Notes: generated by a model from the letters alone, not told the origin. A stretch of 64,000 bases of DNA from Hyperoplus lanceolatus (GCA_026929865.2 CM049402.1:7373001-7437000); one strand, 5' to 3'. Numbered from the stretch's first letter, positions 50,093-63,579 are shown. Numbers and translations are program-made.

Positions 50093-51349
50093 AAGCCCGG
50101 GGCATTAGGAGCTGTTGTCATTCACTGGACGTTACAAATCAGCATATTGGAATCTGGTCTGACAAGTCTTCATCTGGTTTAGCTATTTACACACTTAGCT
50201 ATGATATATTTGAATATACAGTAGGCCTAGATTATATACTGTATCACTACTACAGTGTGTGAGTGACCGTGCCTGATTATCTACAGGGATTTTTTTTTCT
50301 CAATTTTTTTTCCTCTTTAAATTCAACTTTGATGATGTATTAATTTGAAGTGTGACATTTGTAAATTGATTTATTTAATATGTCCCTAGTTCCTCGGGGA
50401 TTTAAATTTGTGAGGGCATGGTTTCCGTTTCTCTTTAACCCAGTCTATGCCCACGCTCTTCTTTAATAACCATGGGCGGACACACGGAGGTAGAAATGCA
50501 CCTGAATAAAAAGCTGCAGTATCAAGAAGATGTTCCAAACGTAAAACATATGATTTCCCTTACTATTGTTCCCTTATATTGCTGATCAAAAAAATAGAAC
50601 TTAAAGCACAAAATATAGGCCACTTTTCATAGAGTTCATAAAACACCTTTACTACAAAAGATACAAAGACGTATAAACAACTACTGACAAACCGTGCCAG
50701 AGCTGCAGCTTTGTTGATATATAGTTCATATCATGTTGGTTGTCTGCTGCTTTGAAAGCATTCTTTATAGCTGCCTCCCTGCCTCTGCCTCTTCAGAAAG
50801 GCACTGTCATTGTAAACAATGTGAAACCCTGGATGTGAACCTTCATTTATAAGACTACATGAACCAAAAGGTAACAACAGGCAACATGGCAGGTATGGGC
50901 CATGAATATTCAAACCATTTTGACAAAAACCTGAATGCACAGGAGGTCATGTTTTCCACATAATTAATTTTAATGTTAAGTGCAGCACAACAACACTAAC
51001 CAACACTGTCAACGCAGTGAAGGCCATGCAGGACGTCATCACTCATTGACTGGGGCGCTTGGCAGGCTTTCACACACTCAAACTACATTAAGATAGCAAG
51101 CAGCAGCAGCGGCAACAACAACAACACACTTTAATGTATTATATAAAAATCACAGATTGCTGTCCCTGCACCAAAACATTTCTTTGATCATTGAGTTCAC
51201 ATCACATTTAAAATGTTTCCTCCACTTATCAATGTTTCCTTATTGCTTTTGATTTTCAAACATAATCATTTTCATAGTTGTGCTTGAGTCAACCAACAGT
51301 ATACTGTATGTGTGTTTCTGGGGGAAACTACCATCACTGTCATTGTATC

Positions 51350-51534
51350 ATTTTTCTTTTTTTTTAGATATTTTTTGGCATTTTTTTATGCTTTATTGAT
51401 AGTGAGAAGAGACAAAGGTGAAATGGGGCAGAGAGGGGAGTGACATGCAGAGAACGACTGCGGGTGGGAATCAAACCCGGGTCTGCTGCTGGGCGGGGGG
51501 GGGGGGCGCCCTACCAACTGAGCTAAGGGCGCCC
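51350..51534 (-). mobile_element. tRNA-derived SINE, copy 2, opposite orientation, with 13-bp target duplication
   Basis: The same family on the minus strand: TTAGCTCAGTTGG, a run of C, GGGTTTGATTCC, TGCATGTCACTCCCCTCTCT, then AATAAAGCATAAAAAAATGC. The direct repeat CTGTCATTGTATC lies at 51337-51349 and 51535-51547. The long C run in the head (plus-strand G at 51495-51506) is a slippage expansion that breaks the tRNA fold. Confidence 0.92.
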
Positions 51535-52239
51535 CTGTCATTGTATCCTTACATGAATCTAAGTGTCCAGTTATGCACCAGTACAGCACATCCACATTAA
51601 CACATTTAATCTGCAAATGCCTGTGTGATGCTACTTGAACAAATGCTCGGCGTATATGATTATATTCGGAATTTCCCACATTGTACACCTCTCGCAAAGC
51701 AAAAGTTTTTCTCAGCAGGCAGATACTGTGTTCGGCTGAAAAACTCCATATATTCTCTAAGGGAACGTGGGCATGATTAATAGGGCCTGTGTGTAGTACA
51801 CAGTACACTCAGCATATAACCAGCGACTGCAGTGACTCATACAGCCCTTGGCAGGTGGGACAATATGCATCTAATTTCTGAGGAGTGTGTCGGTGCCATC
51901 CTCTTCTTTGTCGTTTTTAACGGTGCACGATAACCTGTCATTTTGATTAAGTAATCTCTTGAATCTTCTCTGGTCTTATTAACTTGAATTTCCATTCTCC
52001 ACCATACACACTCAAACACTGGGGCTAGATGGTGTGAGGGGGGGGGGGGGTGGGGATAAAACCTGCGACTTCTTTTGAAGTATGTTTTTTAATGACTTGT
52101 CTCTTTCTGGGTACAGGGTGATGCTTTATATATTTTTTCAACATCACACACGTCCATGGCTGAATGCTGAATGGATGTTGGTAAGGATATATAGATTGAA
52201 AATTAGCAACAAGGGAAGACAGTAATATTGGCAATGCAG

Positions 52240-52529
52240 TTAAAGCTATAGTGAGTAACTTCTGTCGCCCACATGAGGAATTCCGAGTAATTACAACAAC
52301 ACAGTCGGCGCATCTACATGAGGAAAACCTTGGGTGATTGTGCATGGATTTTATACCTTCCTTTGCCAATGTCAGGGTAGCTGACACCGGTTTGTAAACA
52401 CTGTCATTCTTAGAAATAAAGAGAGATTTGTATGGAGCTGATAGGCTTAATCAACTTTGTACTAACTCCTTTGGATTGGACGTAACCGACGTTCATTCAT
52501 TTTTTTAAAAGTTACGCTATATAGCTTTA
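52240..52529. mobile_element. MITE (inverted AAGCTATA ends)
   Basis: Begins TTAAAGCTATAGTGAGTAAC and ends GTTACGCTATATAGCTTTA, imperfect inverted repeats. A diverged direct repeat (52191-52239 and 52521-52583, sharing AGCAACAAGGGAA and GATGCAGT-type ends) borders it, so the locus may be a partial tandem duplication. Confidence 0.6.
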
Positions 52530-52624
52530 GCTGAAAATGAGCAACAAGGGAATAATGAAGCTACAGCATATTGGTGATGCAGTACTATACAATATTACAT
52601 GTGTTACATTTTATACATAACTAT

Positions 52625-52646
52625 TTGTGTGTGTGGGTGTGTGTGG

Positions 52647-52701
<55 letters not shown>

Positions 52702-52706
52702 GTGTG

Positions 52707-52758
<52 letters not shown>
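52625..52758. repeat. (GT)n microsatellite
   Basis: About 60 GT units with two single-base interruptions. Confidence 0.97.
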
Positions 52759-52764
<6 letters not shown>

Positions 52765-55152
52765 TGTGGGGGAGACTTAAGTCAAACACAAATGTTTTTA
52801 GATTCGGGGACTTTGTGCAAATGTCAGCAGGCTTCCCCAGCCCCTCCCGAGCAGTCTGACTTGAAATGGCACCGAGACACTGCTGACCATATGGCTCTGA
52901 TAATTAATCGAAGCGTTTACTTTTTGGCTCGCCCTCAACGTCTGCACAGTTGCTTATGTAATACCAGAACCCTGCGGGAAAGCTCTTCACCACAGCCCTT
53001 TGATTGTGAACGAAAGAATACGAACAGAAGGTCATGCGGTGGTAAGGTTAGCACCACAGCAAGGGAGCTGGATTTCATTCAGAACGCAAGAAGAATACAA
53101 AACTCCCAGGCCATTTAGATCTAGGTCTTATTATAGCTAACCTCTCATAACATCAACACGGTAGATATGATGAGGTGATATTTGTTCAGTAGAATAAATA
53201 TTTTCTATTAAAATTCAAACATTATTTCTTGTTTTATAATGAAACTGCTCACTAACTTAACATATTTTAGGAACATCAGAATAATGCTTAAGGATGAAAT
53301 CAGATTTTTAAGAATTTTACCATGCTACATTATGCAGTAGGTAGCATCAGGCATTTGAAACACTATAGGGACTACAATACAGTGAGGGGAAAGGGGAAAT
53401 TCATCTTAACATATCAAAGTCAATTAACAGGTATTGGGGACTACTACAGCACTCAATACATGAGAAAGAAAATGTATGAAGCCATTTGTGGCTCTAGAGG
53501 GAGTCATGTGAAGCCTGGCAAATTGCCTCGAGTAAATTCACGTGACCTTACATTTGCATATTGGGTAAAGCAAAGTGAATAGCAGCTTGGCTACCTTTTA
53601 AAAAAACAGAAGAATATTGCTATGTCGTATTGCACCCATAGGACTATCCTTTTCTACAACTTTTAAAATGTATTGGCACAACAAGCAGAAACTCTGGTAA
53701 AAAAATCCAAATAGCATAGCGGAGCAAAACCTCCGAAAGGTTGACACAGATATATAATCATCGAATATACTATCAGGCTAATGCCATTTCTTTCCCTCCC
53801 ATTTGGCTTTTGTGATTGTGAATAAAATGACACTGGGTAGTTTCTGATTCCAACACAGCCCCGTCTGAGAAGAAAGGCGGCTTTGCTTCACTAAATAAAT
53901 AGAGAAAATACTTGCTTGGTTGGCCTTGGCTCACTGTCATTTCACATCGCTTGTGACGTGCAACAACTGCAAGGACACGCAGCCTTGATAAAGGCCAAAA
54001 CACTTCAGAGCGCAAGAGTTATCTATTATGCATTGTTTACCGCTAGCTAAAGTAATGTATCCACAAGGAAAGGTGACAAATAGCCTGGGGGCATTCTACC
54101 CCGATATTCATTTATAAAAGTGAATAGGCCTATATTCATTTGAAATGCCCCACATGGTTTCGGTGCACATAATTTTGCATTTTTTAACACATCAAACTGT
54201 GACTGTGAAGAATATGCCGTCTTGTACTTTTGGTGTACGATAACAAAGGTGATGCTATCTTTGAGATAACCTCAACAGAGTCGTGTACTCAAGACGCTGA
54301 TTCATGTCCGCGACGCACTCCGTGAATCTCTCACTGTACTGTTCATGGTGTCCTCTTCTGTTTATGTTGGGCACGGATTGCTGTTTTTATAATTACTGCA
54401 TTTATTTTTAGCCCAGAGATGTTAAGGTGACCTGTAATCGAGGTGTACAGTTTGTCTTACCTTGTACAGCAACAACCCTCATTTGTATGCAGAGAGCCTT
54501 TCCGGAGGGTCTGCCTTACCTTCTGTGTCGTAGGGCGCCTTACTCATTGTCCTTGGATGACTAAAGAGCTTGGATTATGACTCTGTGTTTTTTTTCCCTC
54601 CATAATAGAAATGCAAAGGGTGGGCCCTTCACAGTATTAGTGGTACTATCTGTGTGCAGAGCATCCTAAGGCATTGCTTGGGGGGAGCGTGAAGGGTTCA
54701 TGCTAGTTGCTTTTTTTTCGAAAATATCATCCACTCTCACCTTAACTCTGGGATTTTGATAAGACTGTTGCTCCTGCCGCTGTGCTGCCCTAGAGCGTAG
54801 CACAGCGATAACAGACCAGCCAGGCATCAAGCTGTTATCTCCTTGATGCCGACATTCACCTCATAAACTTGCGAACATGTGTCCAAAAAGGTACGGTGCT
54901 CTCACTGAGACAGCTGCAGGGAAGCAACGGGGCAAAACAAAGCTGGGGAAGAACGCTCCGATTGTGACAATTGATCTCTAAATGCCTTCACAAACACGGA
55001 AAAGTATTTTCACACTACTTAATTTAGTTGTTGTAAAACCATTGTTTGTAATACTGCTAATAATGAAAACTTTTATTCAAGGTGCTTTTAGAACACATAA
55101 TCTGCTTCTAGTTTGCTTCCTTGGTTCGTACCAAATGCGGCAATGATACATT

Positions 55153-55428
55153 CCCTGCCTTCCAAATCTTTTTTTTTACTACACTACATACTAAAGTACA
55201 GAGGAGTTTTAGGGCCACAGGAGGGGGAAAAAATCACATAAGGATGTTTTTTTCATCATTATGTCGAAAAATGTCAAGAATAAAGACGAATACTCCAAAA
55301 TGCTATCGGAGTTAGTGGGGCATTTATGTATTTTCAGCATACTACAATTGACGTGCATGCATTGGGACATCCTAAATATTTTTCTGGCATACTAAATAGT
55401 AGGGAAGTATGGGGATTGGAACGCAGGG
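55153..55428. mobile_element. CCCTGCGTTCC-ended MITE, copy 2
   Basis: Begins CCCTGCCTTCCAAATC and ends GGGGATTGGAACGCAGGG. Same length as copy 1 within a few bases. ATT lies on both sides, a possible 3-bp duplication, which would fit a Harbinger-type target but is weak evidence. Confidence 0.8.
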
Positions 55429-56039
55429 ATTGTTTTGTTTTTCGAACACTGACTTTTTTCCGCTTGTCCAAATCACTAAATGATCAAAAGAACCGAAATG
55501 CAGCGGCATTAGCCTATTTAGAACGTTCTTGTCATTCATCACAGTGTCAGGAGCAATAAGACTCAGTTCCGCTCACGTTCTCACCACAAACAAACCACAC
55601 CAGAGTTGGTTAGGAAGTGTACTGAGACCACCTCTTCAACATCTCTATCGGCTGGTTTGGTCCAGCTTTTTGTTGCGCACCAGTGTGTGATGATTACTGT
55701 GCTCTCACTTGCGCAAACAAACTGCAGCAAAAGTGGACCCGTTCCTTTCAATCAAACTAAAAACGGCAGGTGTGAAAGCTCCATCGGAAAAGAGCCTGGA
55801 CTACTAAACTCAGGTTCATGAATACATAGACAGTTATCTGAAATAAAGATGCTGTTGGAAGTTTGTTATACCAACGCCATTGCACAGAAAATGACTGTTA
55901 TTCAGAAAATATATCCAGTCAGGAAAATAACAGAAGAAACTTTATAAGCGTTTGAAGCCATCATTCTTTTCTGTTTCAAACAGGACACAGGTTGGACAGA
56001 TGTTGTTATGAGACAATGTGTTCTGAGACACTCTGTGCT

Positions 56040-56230
56040 TCAGAATTAAATTAAAGTTTTAACATTAAAAGGAGGTCTGCAATTCATAAGCTCTGGCTTA
56101 TGAAAGGGAAGGATGGACCTTATCTCTGCCTGTGCTCTCGCGCTCACTTTTATTACGGAGGTAATTTGCATTTTAATTTGAAGCTTGAACCTCCGCTTAA
56201 TAGAATTAAACAGAGAGACACGTTGACATG
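56040..56230. other. Candidate conserved non-coding element (enhancer-like), unproven
   Basis: GGAGGTAATTTGCATTTTAA and TTTGAAGCTTGAACC include an octamer-like and a homeobox site; no repeat family is recognised. Confidence 0.22.
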
Positions 56231-58432
56231 GTTTTCTGACCCCTTCAAGGCCCTGTGAGTTCAGAAGGGGCAGAGACACTCCAGTTGTAGCGAGGCATGG
56301 GGGGGGGGGTTTGACCCCAACTGAGATAAGCCCTCACAGGTAAACACTGGCTCCTCAAATGCAAATGAATGCCATCATTTTCAACAAACTCCCTGCAGTG
56401 CATTAACCTGCAAAATGGTGGTGTGATTGTGAAAACACAAATCAACGAGATCTTTCGATATAGCTCTTGGCGTAAAATAGGAAGCGCTTGCACAGAAAAG
56501 CGAAACGGCATATTGTCTTTTTTCTGGTTAATGCATGACAACATTGCAGTTTGTTTGCCATAATAACTCCCAGGCCTCTCTATCTGTGAAATTGGAAGTG
56601 GGGTTTGTCAAGACATTTGAATGCTTACAGCAGCTTTGAATTTACCATTCCAGTCAATATTAGGTTAGGCTACGGGGGAGAAAGAGCTCTGGAGGGTGAA
56701 GTGCTGCGAAGCATGAACAGCCTTGCTGTCGACCTAGGAGAAATAGAGGCAGACAGAATGAAGGTTGGCATTTTATAATTAGAGATGCGGGGCCGGAGCA
56801 GCAAACAACATCTAAACTGGCACACGTCAATGTCTCGTACTGTAAGTAGTACAATAGCAGGAGTGAGATGTAGCATGAGATGCCTGCCTCAAGTAATAAC
56901 AGCACAACCCCAGCAAAGTGGGTGACTTGTTCATTTAATTATATGATCGGTTTCACATGCTTTCAAGTACTTCAGTACTTTAAGTAAGAGAGTCTTTATT
57001 GTCTCTACTGCTGACGTGTTGCATATCGTTCTATTCACTCTGTTCCTCCATCCTTACCAGTGTGAGTCATCCAGCCACACACAAGCACGTCCAAAGACAA
57101 ATCTTCTTCCACAAGCTGTCAGCCTTGACCTTTAAAGGTGTTCTTAATAAAGGTATAATTGACGGTTAAAAAAAGACAACTACGGCAGAAATACAAGATA
57201 CAAGATAACGTCATTGAAACTTAATTTGGCTACGAGCTAAATGGGTAAGATCTCAATAGATCACGTCCATACTGAGCGCAGTCAACTGATCGTTCATAGG
57301 CGCTGCTAAGCAATGCAAGTATGTGGCGACATCCGCAGCCCACACACCTTAAAAAAGGTGGAGGTGGTGAATAAATAGAGAGGGTTGTTGGTTCACATAC
57401 GTTGGGACTCTATATTGACACCGGGGACCCATATTAGTGTTGAAAATAGCTAAATATCCATTCATACATTCTTATATCTAATGTATAATTTGTTTAGCTC
57501 ATTTATAATCTGCCATATTTTCAAAGTGAAACACTTGAATCCAAAAAACCCCATGCTCATAGCATCGGTCCCTTACTGATTAACTGACCTTTTTGTCATT
57601 ATGATGGCGGCTACCTGGGTGGCCACAGCTTTTGCTAACTCATATTTCTGCACTTTTGACTTATCCAGCAGCTATGAGCATTTTTCCAGCAAAATGCATT
57701 GAGGTTTTTTGTACACGTTGCAGTAAATCACTGCAATATCTCTGCTCCTGCAAAATAATGAAAAGGGGTTTTTCTCTCCCCTTCACAGAGCCATGAGGTT
57801 CAATCTCCCGGCAATTCAAGGACAAAAGTGAACGCTATCATGGGGAACTTTATTGTGTGTGAATCATTTTGCAGAGAGCTTAATTTTTATTTTTTGCTTT
57901 TGGATGGATACAGACAAGTGTCTTTGCTACTAGCACATTATACAGTATGTTTCATGCGGTCTTATCTTGCCATTCTCCAGTAGTGATTGCCAATGCGTGC
58001 CTGAAGTCTTAAGGCTCACTAGAAGAGAAGGATTGGTCACAGAAGAGGTGTTGCAGTGGCAGTTGCACGGCTGGTAATCACTGGGGAATGCCACAATGCA
58101 ACGCCTATCCATTCTGAATGAAGTACATTTGATCTTCACATTAGCCCATGAAATAAACTTTGCAATGTATTAAATAATATTGTTTCACACTCTTTGAACT
58201 ATTTTGAAGTCTTGTCAGGCAACTTTGGTCATGTACATACAGTAAACTATTGAAGATGGACCAATACTCCAATTGGGTGTGGAATCTTTTCTCAACATTT
58301 TCCAAATGATTTGCTTTAATGCATGTACCGATCAATAATACAATTAAATATTTAGTCGAAGGCGGGCGTTTAATGGAAGCATCACTAAGTTCTTGAGACC
58401 TCCACAATAAAGTGATGCAAACTGACAGTTCC

Positions 58433-58434
<2 letters not shown>

Positions 58435-58470
<36 letters not shown>
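58435..58470. repeat. (TA)n microsatellite
   Basis: About 18 perfect TA units; a second TA array lies at 60609-60639. Confidence 0.95.
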
Positions 58471-58472
<2 letters not shown>

Positions 58473-60305
58473 CGGAAAGATAAATGAGAGAAGGTGGATA
58501 TGTACATTTAAAATTAGTAGGCTATGTTTATTAATTGAAAATCCAAATTATGGTTTTAACACTGAAAATAAATTTAAACCAAACCATAATTCAATTGGTC
58601 TGTCTCTTTACTATGTATTTGGGCAAATATAAAACGAAGGGACCCAGCCCTAGTTTGATTACTCCTGATAAGGTTTTGTACCCCCATTGGGTGAGATCTT
58701 CCAGTCAACCATGTGACCATGCTATGATAAAACCAGCAAGCACCCCAAAATCACCGCCTTTCACAGTGGATCCATCCACAAAGCGGGTGTTTGCAAACTT
58801 AAACTGAGCTCACAGACTGCCGGCCTGCAGTCTTTACCCTCCCGGATCCGAAGGAAGTTTCACCAAGGAAACTTCATACTACCGCGGCTGCTGAAACTCA
58901 GCCGTGCCTTCCTCCCTACCAGCCGGAGAAGAAGCCCAGCGTCCCTGAACGCAACAGACAGTAAACTGCCTCGCCGCCTCCACAAAAGACGCACGCCACT
59001 ACCGGAGCAAGCCAGCTGACCGCAACGGGCCCCGTCTTTCCCCCAAGAAGCAAGATCGCTCCTCCACCGGCATAACAAGCAGGACCCTCCTCTAAACCTG
59101 CCGTGTGGACCACAGGATCCTATCCTACCCATCGCTTCTCATCACCGTCGGAGACTATTCACAGTAGGCATTTGTCTGGGCTATAAAGTAGGCTATATAT
59201 ATATCTATTTAGGCATACATTAACATAAGGTTAAGGTACCGACTGACGAGTCGTTTTTCCCTTGTTAAATGTGATTCTGACAGCATTATTTTCATAATAA
59301 TTGCCTAACTGCTCACTGTGGTTTTTCCTCCCGCTTTCCGGGAGATGTTTGATTGTTGTGATTGTCGCTACGTGCCAGAACAGCTGTTCCCCTCTGATAA
59401 CTCCGAAGCAGCATCAGTCTTGTGAGACCACTCACAGATTGAATGACTGTAGGCTATAAATCAAGGTGAACAACTAACTGTGCACTTTCTGTGGCAAGCT
59501 TTTACTTGATCTCCTCTTTCTTTCTCTCTCTTTATTCAAACTCTGTACATCCGCACACCAACACATATTCTTACATTTGCGTTGCGATTGTTAAGCATAT
59601 GAGCGTTGACTTCTGTGGTTTCCAAAGTTAAATTGAGTGGGTCGCGAGCGCTGACCCCCTTCACGTGACTTTAACGTCACACGTCACAGTTAGGACGTCT
59701 CCGCCACGTGATTGCGTCGCCATCGGTGACCCCCTTCACAAGCTGTCCGCCATTTTTGGCTTTGGCCGGTGTCCACCCCCCCTTTGTTTTTGACACACAC
59801 ACACATACAGTGGTACATACACAATGTACTATAGCCTGTGGGTTTGATTCTAAACTGTTCTTATTATTGCTTGTGCTATGTCTGTTTTCTTAAATTAGAT
59901 TAGTTCATGGTTATTGACTTATGTGTATCGTTTTAATCAACTTGCCTAAGTAAATAAACCCTTACATTTGGATTTTAAGAAGCAGTGTCTGTGATATTTG
60001 TGTCTTGTATTTCACTAATTGCTGGTAAATAAGGTCTATGCTCGAATCTTCACTCCTTCATTATCTTAAATGTACATTGTAACCAACTTTGACATTCTCA
60101 AGATAAATCCCTTTAACATTATGAGACTGTTTTTCCGATTTGATTCAAAGTTCCCTTTTTCAAAGTGTGGTGCTCCGTAGGTATTAATAAGTAATTTGAT
60201 TAGCTTGACTAATTTAATTGATCATTAATTAACAATTTTTCTTAATATTATAATTTCCTTGAAATTAATAATATTCTTGACTTTGACCAAATCTACCCCT
60301 TATGA
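58471..60305 (+). mobile_element. Possible LTR-type fossil (solo LTR?), uncertain
   Basis: This block is bounded left by an AT microsatellite and ends right at CCCAACAACACA. It is GC-rich at 58800-59160, has a CpG-rich promoter-like cluster (59640-59760) and a polyadenylation signal AATAAA near 59952. Such an arrangement would fit an old LTR, but no second copy, target duplication or internal gene is visible, so a host promoter or plain single-copy DNA cannot be excluded. Confidence 0.22.
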
Positions 60306-60469
60306 ATTCCCAACAACACACACCTCTGAAAACTGCAGACGTTTGTGTCCTCGCGGGCTCTGAACAGAGTGGACAATGTTTCTCCTCCTTTTGCTCCCGA
60401 CATCAACTGCCAGCCGCGGCAGTTGATTTTATATACTATCAATGCCCCCGACACAGACGTGACCGTTAG

Positions 60470-60620
60470 CAGTTTAAAACTTTAAAACACGGGTTAACGT
60501 GCTGCTATGTTTGGCGGGGCGGATCATTCTGCGCATGCGTTAAATGCGTTAAAAAAATTAACGCCGTTAATTCCAGAAATGAATCACCCTGCGTTAACGC
60601 GTTAATTTTGACAGCCCTAA
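60470..60620 (-). mobile_element. End of a fish hAT-type element
   Basis: Read on the minus strand from 60620: TTAGGGCTGTCAAAATTAAC, then GCGTTAACGCAGGGTG and GGCGTTAATTTTTTTAACGC. This terminal type is common in fish hAT elements. The other end was not found. It abuts a TA microsatellite (60609-60639). Confidence 0.65.
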
Positions 60621-60639
60621 TATATATATATATATATAA

Positions 60640-63579
60640 TAAATAGTTTAAAGCTTGAATAGATATATTAATGCTATTTTTTTTCTCACTGTATGTGACT
60701 TTTTAACTTCAAACATAAGCAATAAGCCTGTACATATTTACAGCAAAGTCTAGGACAGTCCACCCCATTCACTTTACTTACAAGTCCTACTCCAAGCCAC
60801 ATTGTTATTTACATATCAGTTTTGTGCACAGAGCTGGCCCTCAAAAGCAAAATCTCATTACTGTAAGAATATCCTTTGGAAAATACTTTATATTTCTTTG
60901 TATGTGTGTGTGTGTGTGTGCAACAGTCTCCTATCTACATTCAAACCACGGTCAACCCAAATCACTCTGGGATGATGCCAACTCAAAAGTAATTAGGCTA
61001 CCAAATCAAGTGAGAATAAGTACAAATGCATACAAATTAATGAACGCCCATCTCGGATGCATGCACAATAGATAAATAGAATTAAATGCAAAAATATTGT
61101 GCTATAATATATGGGGGGGAGTGGGATGTGGAAAGCGGAACCATAACAATTTGAGGAAATTAGGTTCAGGAGTTCACATTAAGGGCATTTGCGAGAGAGC
61201 ACTGGTACTTTTTGCTTTCTTAAAGGGTACAGATTGTATTTTTTATAGGATATGATGGATAATGGAAAGGGTGCTAGGGTGGCTGACATGGATCAGGATT
61301 TGATCGTAGGCCTATGGTTGTAAAGCATGGAGGATAAGTTGTGCTTTAGAGAGTGTGTGTTTGTGTGTGTGTCTATGTGTGTGTGTGTTTTTTGGAGGGG
61401 TTAGATTCTAAGTATATTGTCAGATGCACACTACGGAGCAGAAGGGGGCGGTACTGCACCAGTAAGCTGGAGGCCAAGCTTCATAAAACTAAAGAGAGAA
61501 GAGCAGAATTTCAGATTGTGGAGTGAGGAGTATAGTGGTGGTAGTGAAAGTGGAAAACATCTTTATAATGTACAGTCATGTTGGTACTGTAGGAAGATGT
61601 TAGACTAAAAACCAAGAGAATAAATGGTCATCGCTTGGTCCGAAAAATAAGTCAGAAAGGTGTCCACCATACATTCTATAAAGTAGGCCACCATCCTATA
61701 GTGGAAGATGCACAAATTGTGGGCAACCAGAACATATTGAGTATCACTTCATTATAGAAAATACAGTATCAATAAAAATCACCTTCTTCAGTGACCAAGG
61801 AAGGCCAAACACCATTACTTTTAATTGGCATGTCTTTTTTTTTAAAGACTGAACATCAAAGAACCCAGCACATGCAGCTGGAAGACACTTGACAAGACTC
61901 AACTATTTTAATGGTACGCAAAACTTTTTCTTTACACACCAGCTTAAAGTCTTTTTCTTTGCAATGTGTAGTGTGTTGGTGCATGCCTTCCATGTGTCTA
62001 CAGTAGTTAGAAGTGGTTAGCTGTCACCTTACTTTAATTGCTTAGTGGTCTGATCCTAAACAAACAATTTAGTTTAATTGCAACCTTGGCGCAAACACTT
62101 GTTGTATGCGGAAGGCCCTTCAACACTTGACCTAATGCTAATAGGCATGATGCAAGCTGTTATTGACATGTGCTGTTACAAGTAGTATTTGTATTGATAA
62201 GTTGATTGACAGAACATGCAGGCTATTATCAACAATTGTGATCTTGTGTCAGTCATGTATTCATTCATTTAGTCATTTAAGCACAATTCCAGACTGCAGT
62301 GGAGTGAAGGTTTCAGACCCCTCAGGTTTTATGTTCTTCTCACATTTTGTGGACGTAAAGATGAAGACCAATCGATTGAGGAGATCATTTTGTTTTTTTT
62401 GAGAAAAGCTGGCATCAGTTGTTGGATTCATCAACTGAGCATGCTCCAACCTCGATCTAGTATAAGAAGCACAATGCACATGCTCACAATGTTCCTATAG
62501 TGTGTGACGTAACACGTATATTGCCACTAACTGGCCTGGCTTAATAACATAAGAGGTTACATTTTCAATGTTTTTCTTATGATAGTCGTGTGTATGGAGA
62601 GATATTTCAAAAACTCTGTCATGTGTTCTGGAATATTCCTGCAAACGGATGTGGGAAAAAACATTTTTATTAAATGTCCATGTATGAGTAGTAGCTCTTG
62701 TTCTGTTGTGTGATACAGTATAATAGATGAAAGTGATTATTTTGTACCAGTTTTGTTACAGATCTGCTATGTTTGATAACTGGTTGTTTCATTAAAAAGA
62801 AGAGGAGGGAGAATGAGAACATTCCATGAGATCTCGCCAGCATACACTATATTTCATGTTTAAACAAGCTCCCGCTACACCCATATAGCAATGCTGTTTT
62901 AGAAGAATTGCCAGAACAGACATAATAATAATAACAAGCTAGATAATAATAAAAGAAAAATGCTTTTCTCTGTTTTTCTGTTATTTTGCAGTGTAGCACT
63001 GTCATTCGAGCACATCATTCATGCAGAACATCTATATTTACGATGATTTTTTTAAAGCATTATATGCACATTATTGAGATCAAAGGCTCCACTACATCCT
63101 GCTCTTAAAATAAGACTTTTTTTCAAATCCAGAATTCATACATCTGAGCAGATGGTAGTTTCAAGTTATTCACTTTGAAGCTGCATCTATATATGCAGTG
63201 GGCCTCTCCTTTACTGTGCCGGGGAGCTGCGGGTAAAAACTATCTCTAGGCTCCGAACATACTGACATGATTTCAAATAGCCCTTCTGTCTTGCTGCTAG
63301 CCCACCTCACCACTAGCACTGTAGAATGTGAATGTGGTTTGTGTTTGTTTTGTTGATGGGGGGTGCGGGGGGGGGGGGGGTGCATTCACTCCAGAGAATG
63401 ATCTGAAGTAAAGTAAGAGCGAGTGAGACGGGCCCAGTCCTGATCTATAATTGGGATCTGTTCTTGTACATGGAGAGTTTTGAACGCCTATCCTCCAAAA
63501 TGATTTCTGGTCCTAATGGAAACGGAGCGCATTGGACATGTATTATTATTTTTTTTTTCAGATTTCAAAAATGGTAAAT
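60640..63579. other. Non-coding stretch at the right edge
   Basis: AT-rich, with short GT arrays near 60901 and 61350. No gene, RNA or transposon end is recognised. Confidence 0.5.

Larger units (their letters stand above)
43867..51336. other. Non-coding stretch
   Basis: Except for the MITE fragment at 46160 and a GA array at 50024 I see nothing supportable. TTAAAGCTGGGGTATATGAT at about 44012 looks like a MITE tip but has no partner. Confidence 0.5.
52760..58434. other. Non-coding stretch
   Basis: Holds MITE copy 2 (55153) and the enhancer candidate at 56040. The open frame running out of the GT array to 53118 has no recognisable domain. Confidence 0.5.

Noticed and set aside
52627-53118. 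163-codon open frame as a possible host exon
   Set aside because: The first third is the GT repeat, and the rest shows no domain, splice pattern or compositional sign of coding.
45000-55790. Possible repeat pair with GTGGACC and TGGTCCGG-like motifs (about 45040-45140 and 55605-55780)
   Set aside because: Only short motifs agree and no common borders could be drawn, so homology is not supported by eye.
58860-59132. 90-codon minus-strand frame, Gly- and Arg-rich
   Set aside because: A GC-rich stretch yields open frames by chance; no family resemblance was seen on either strand.
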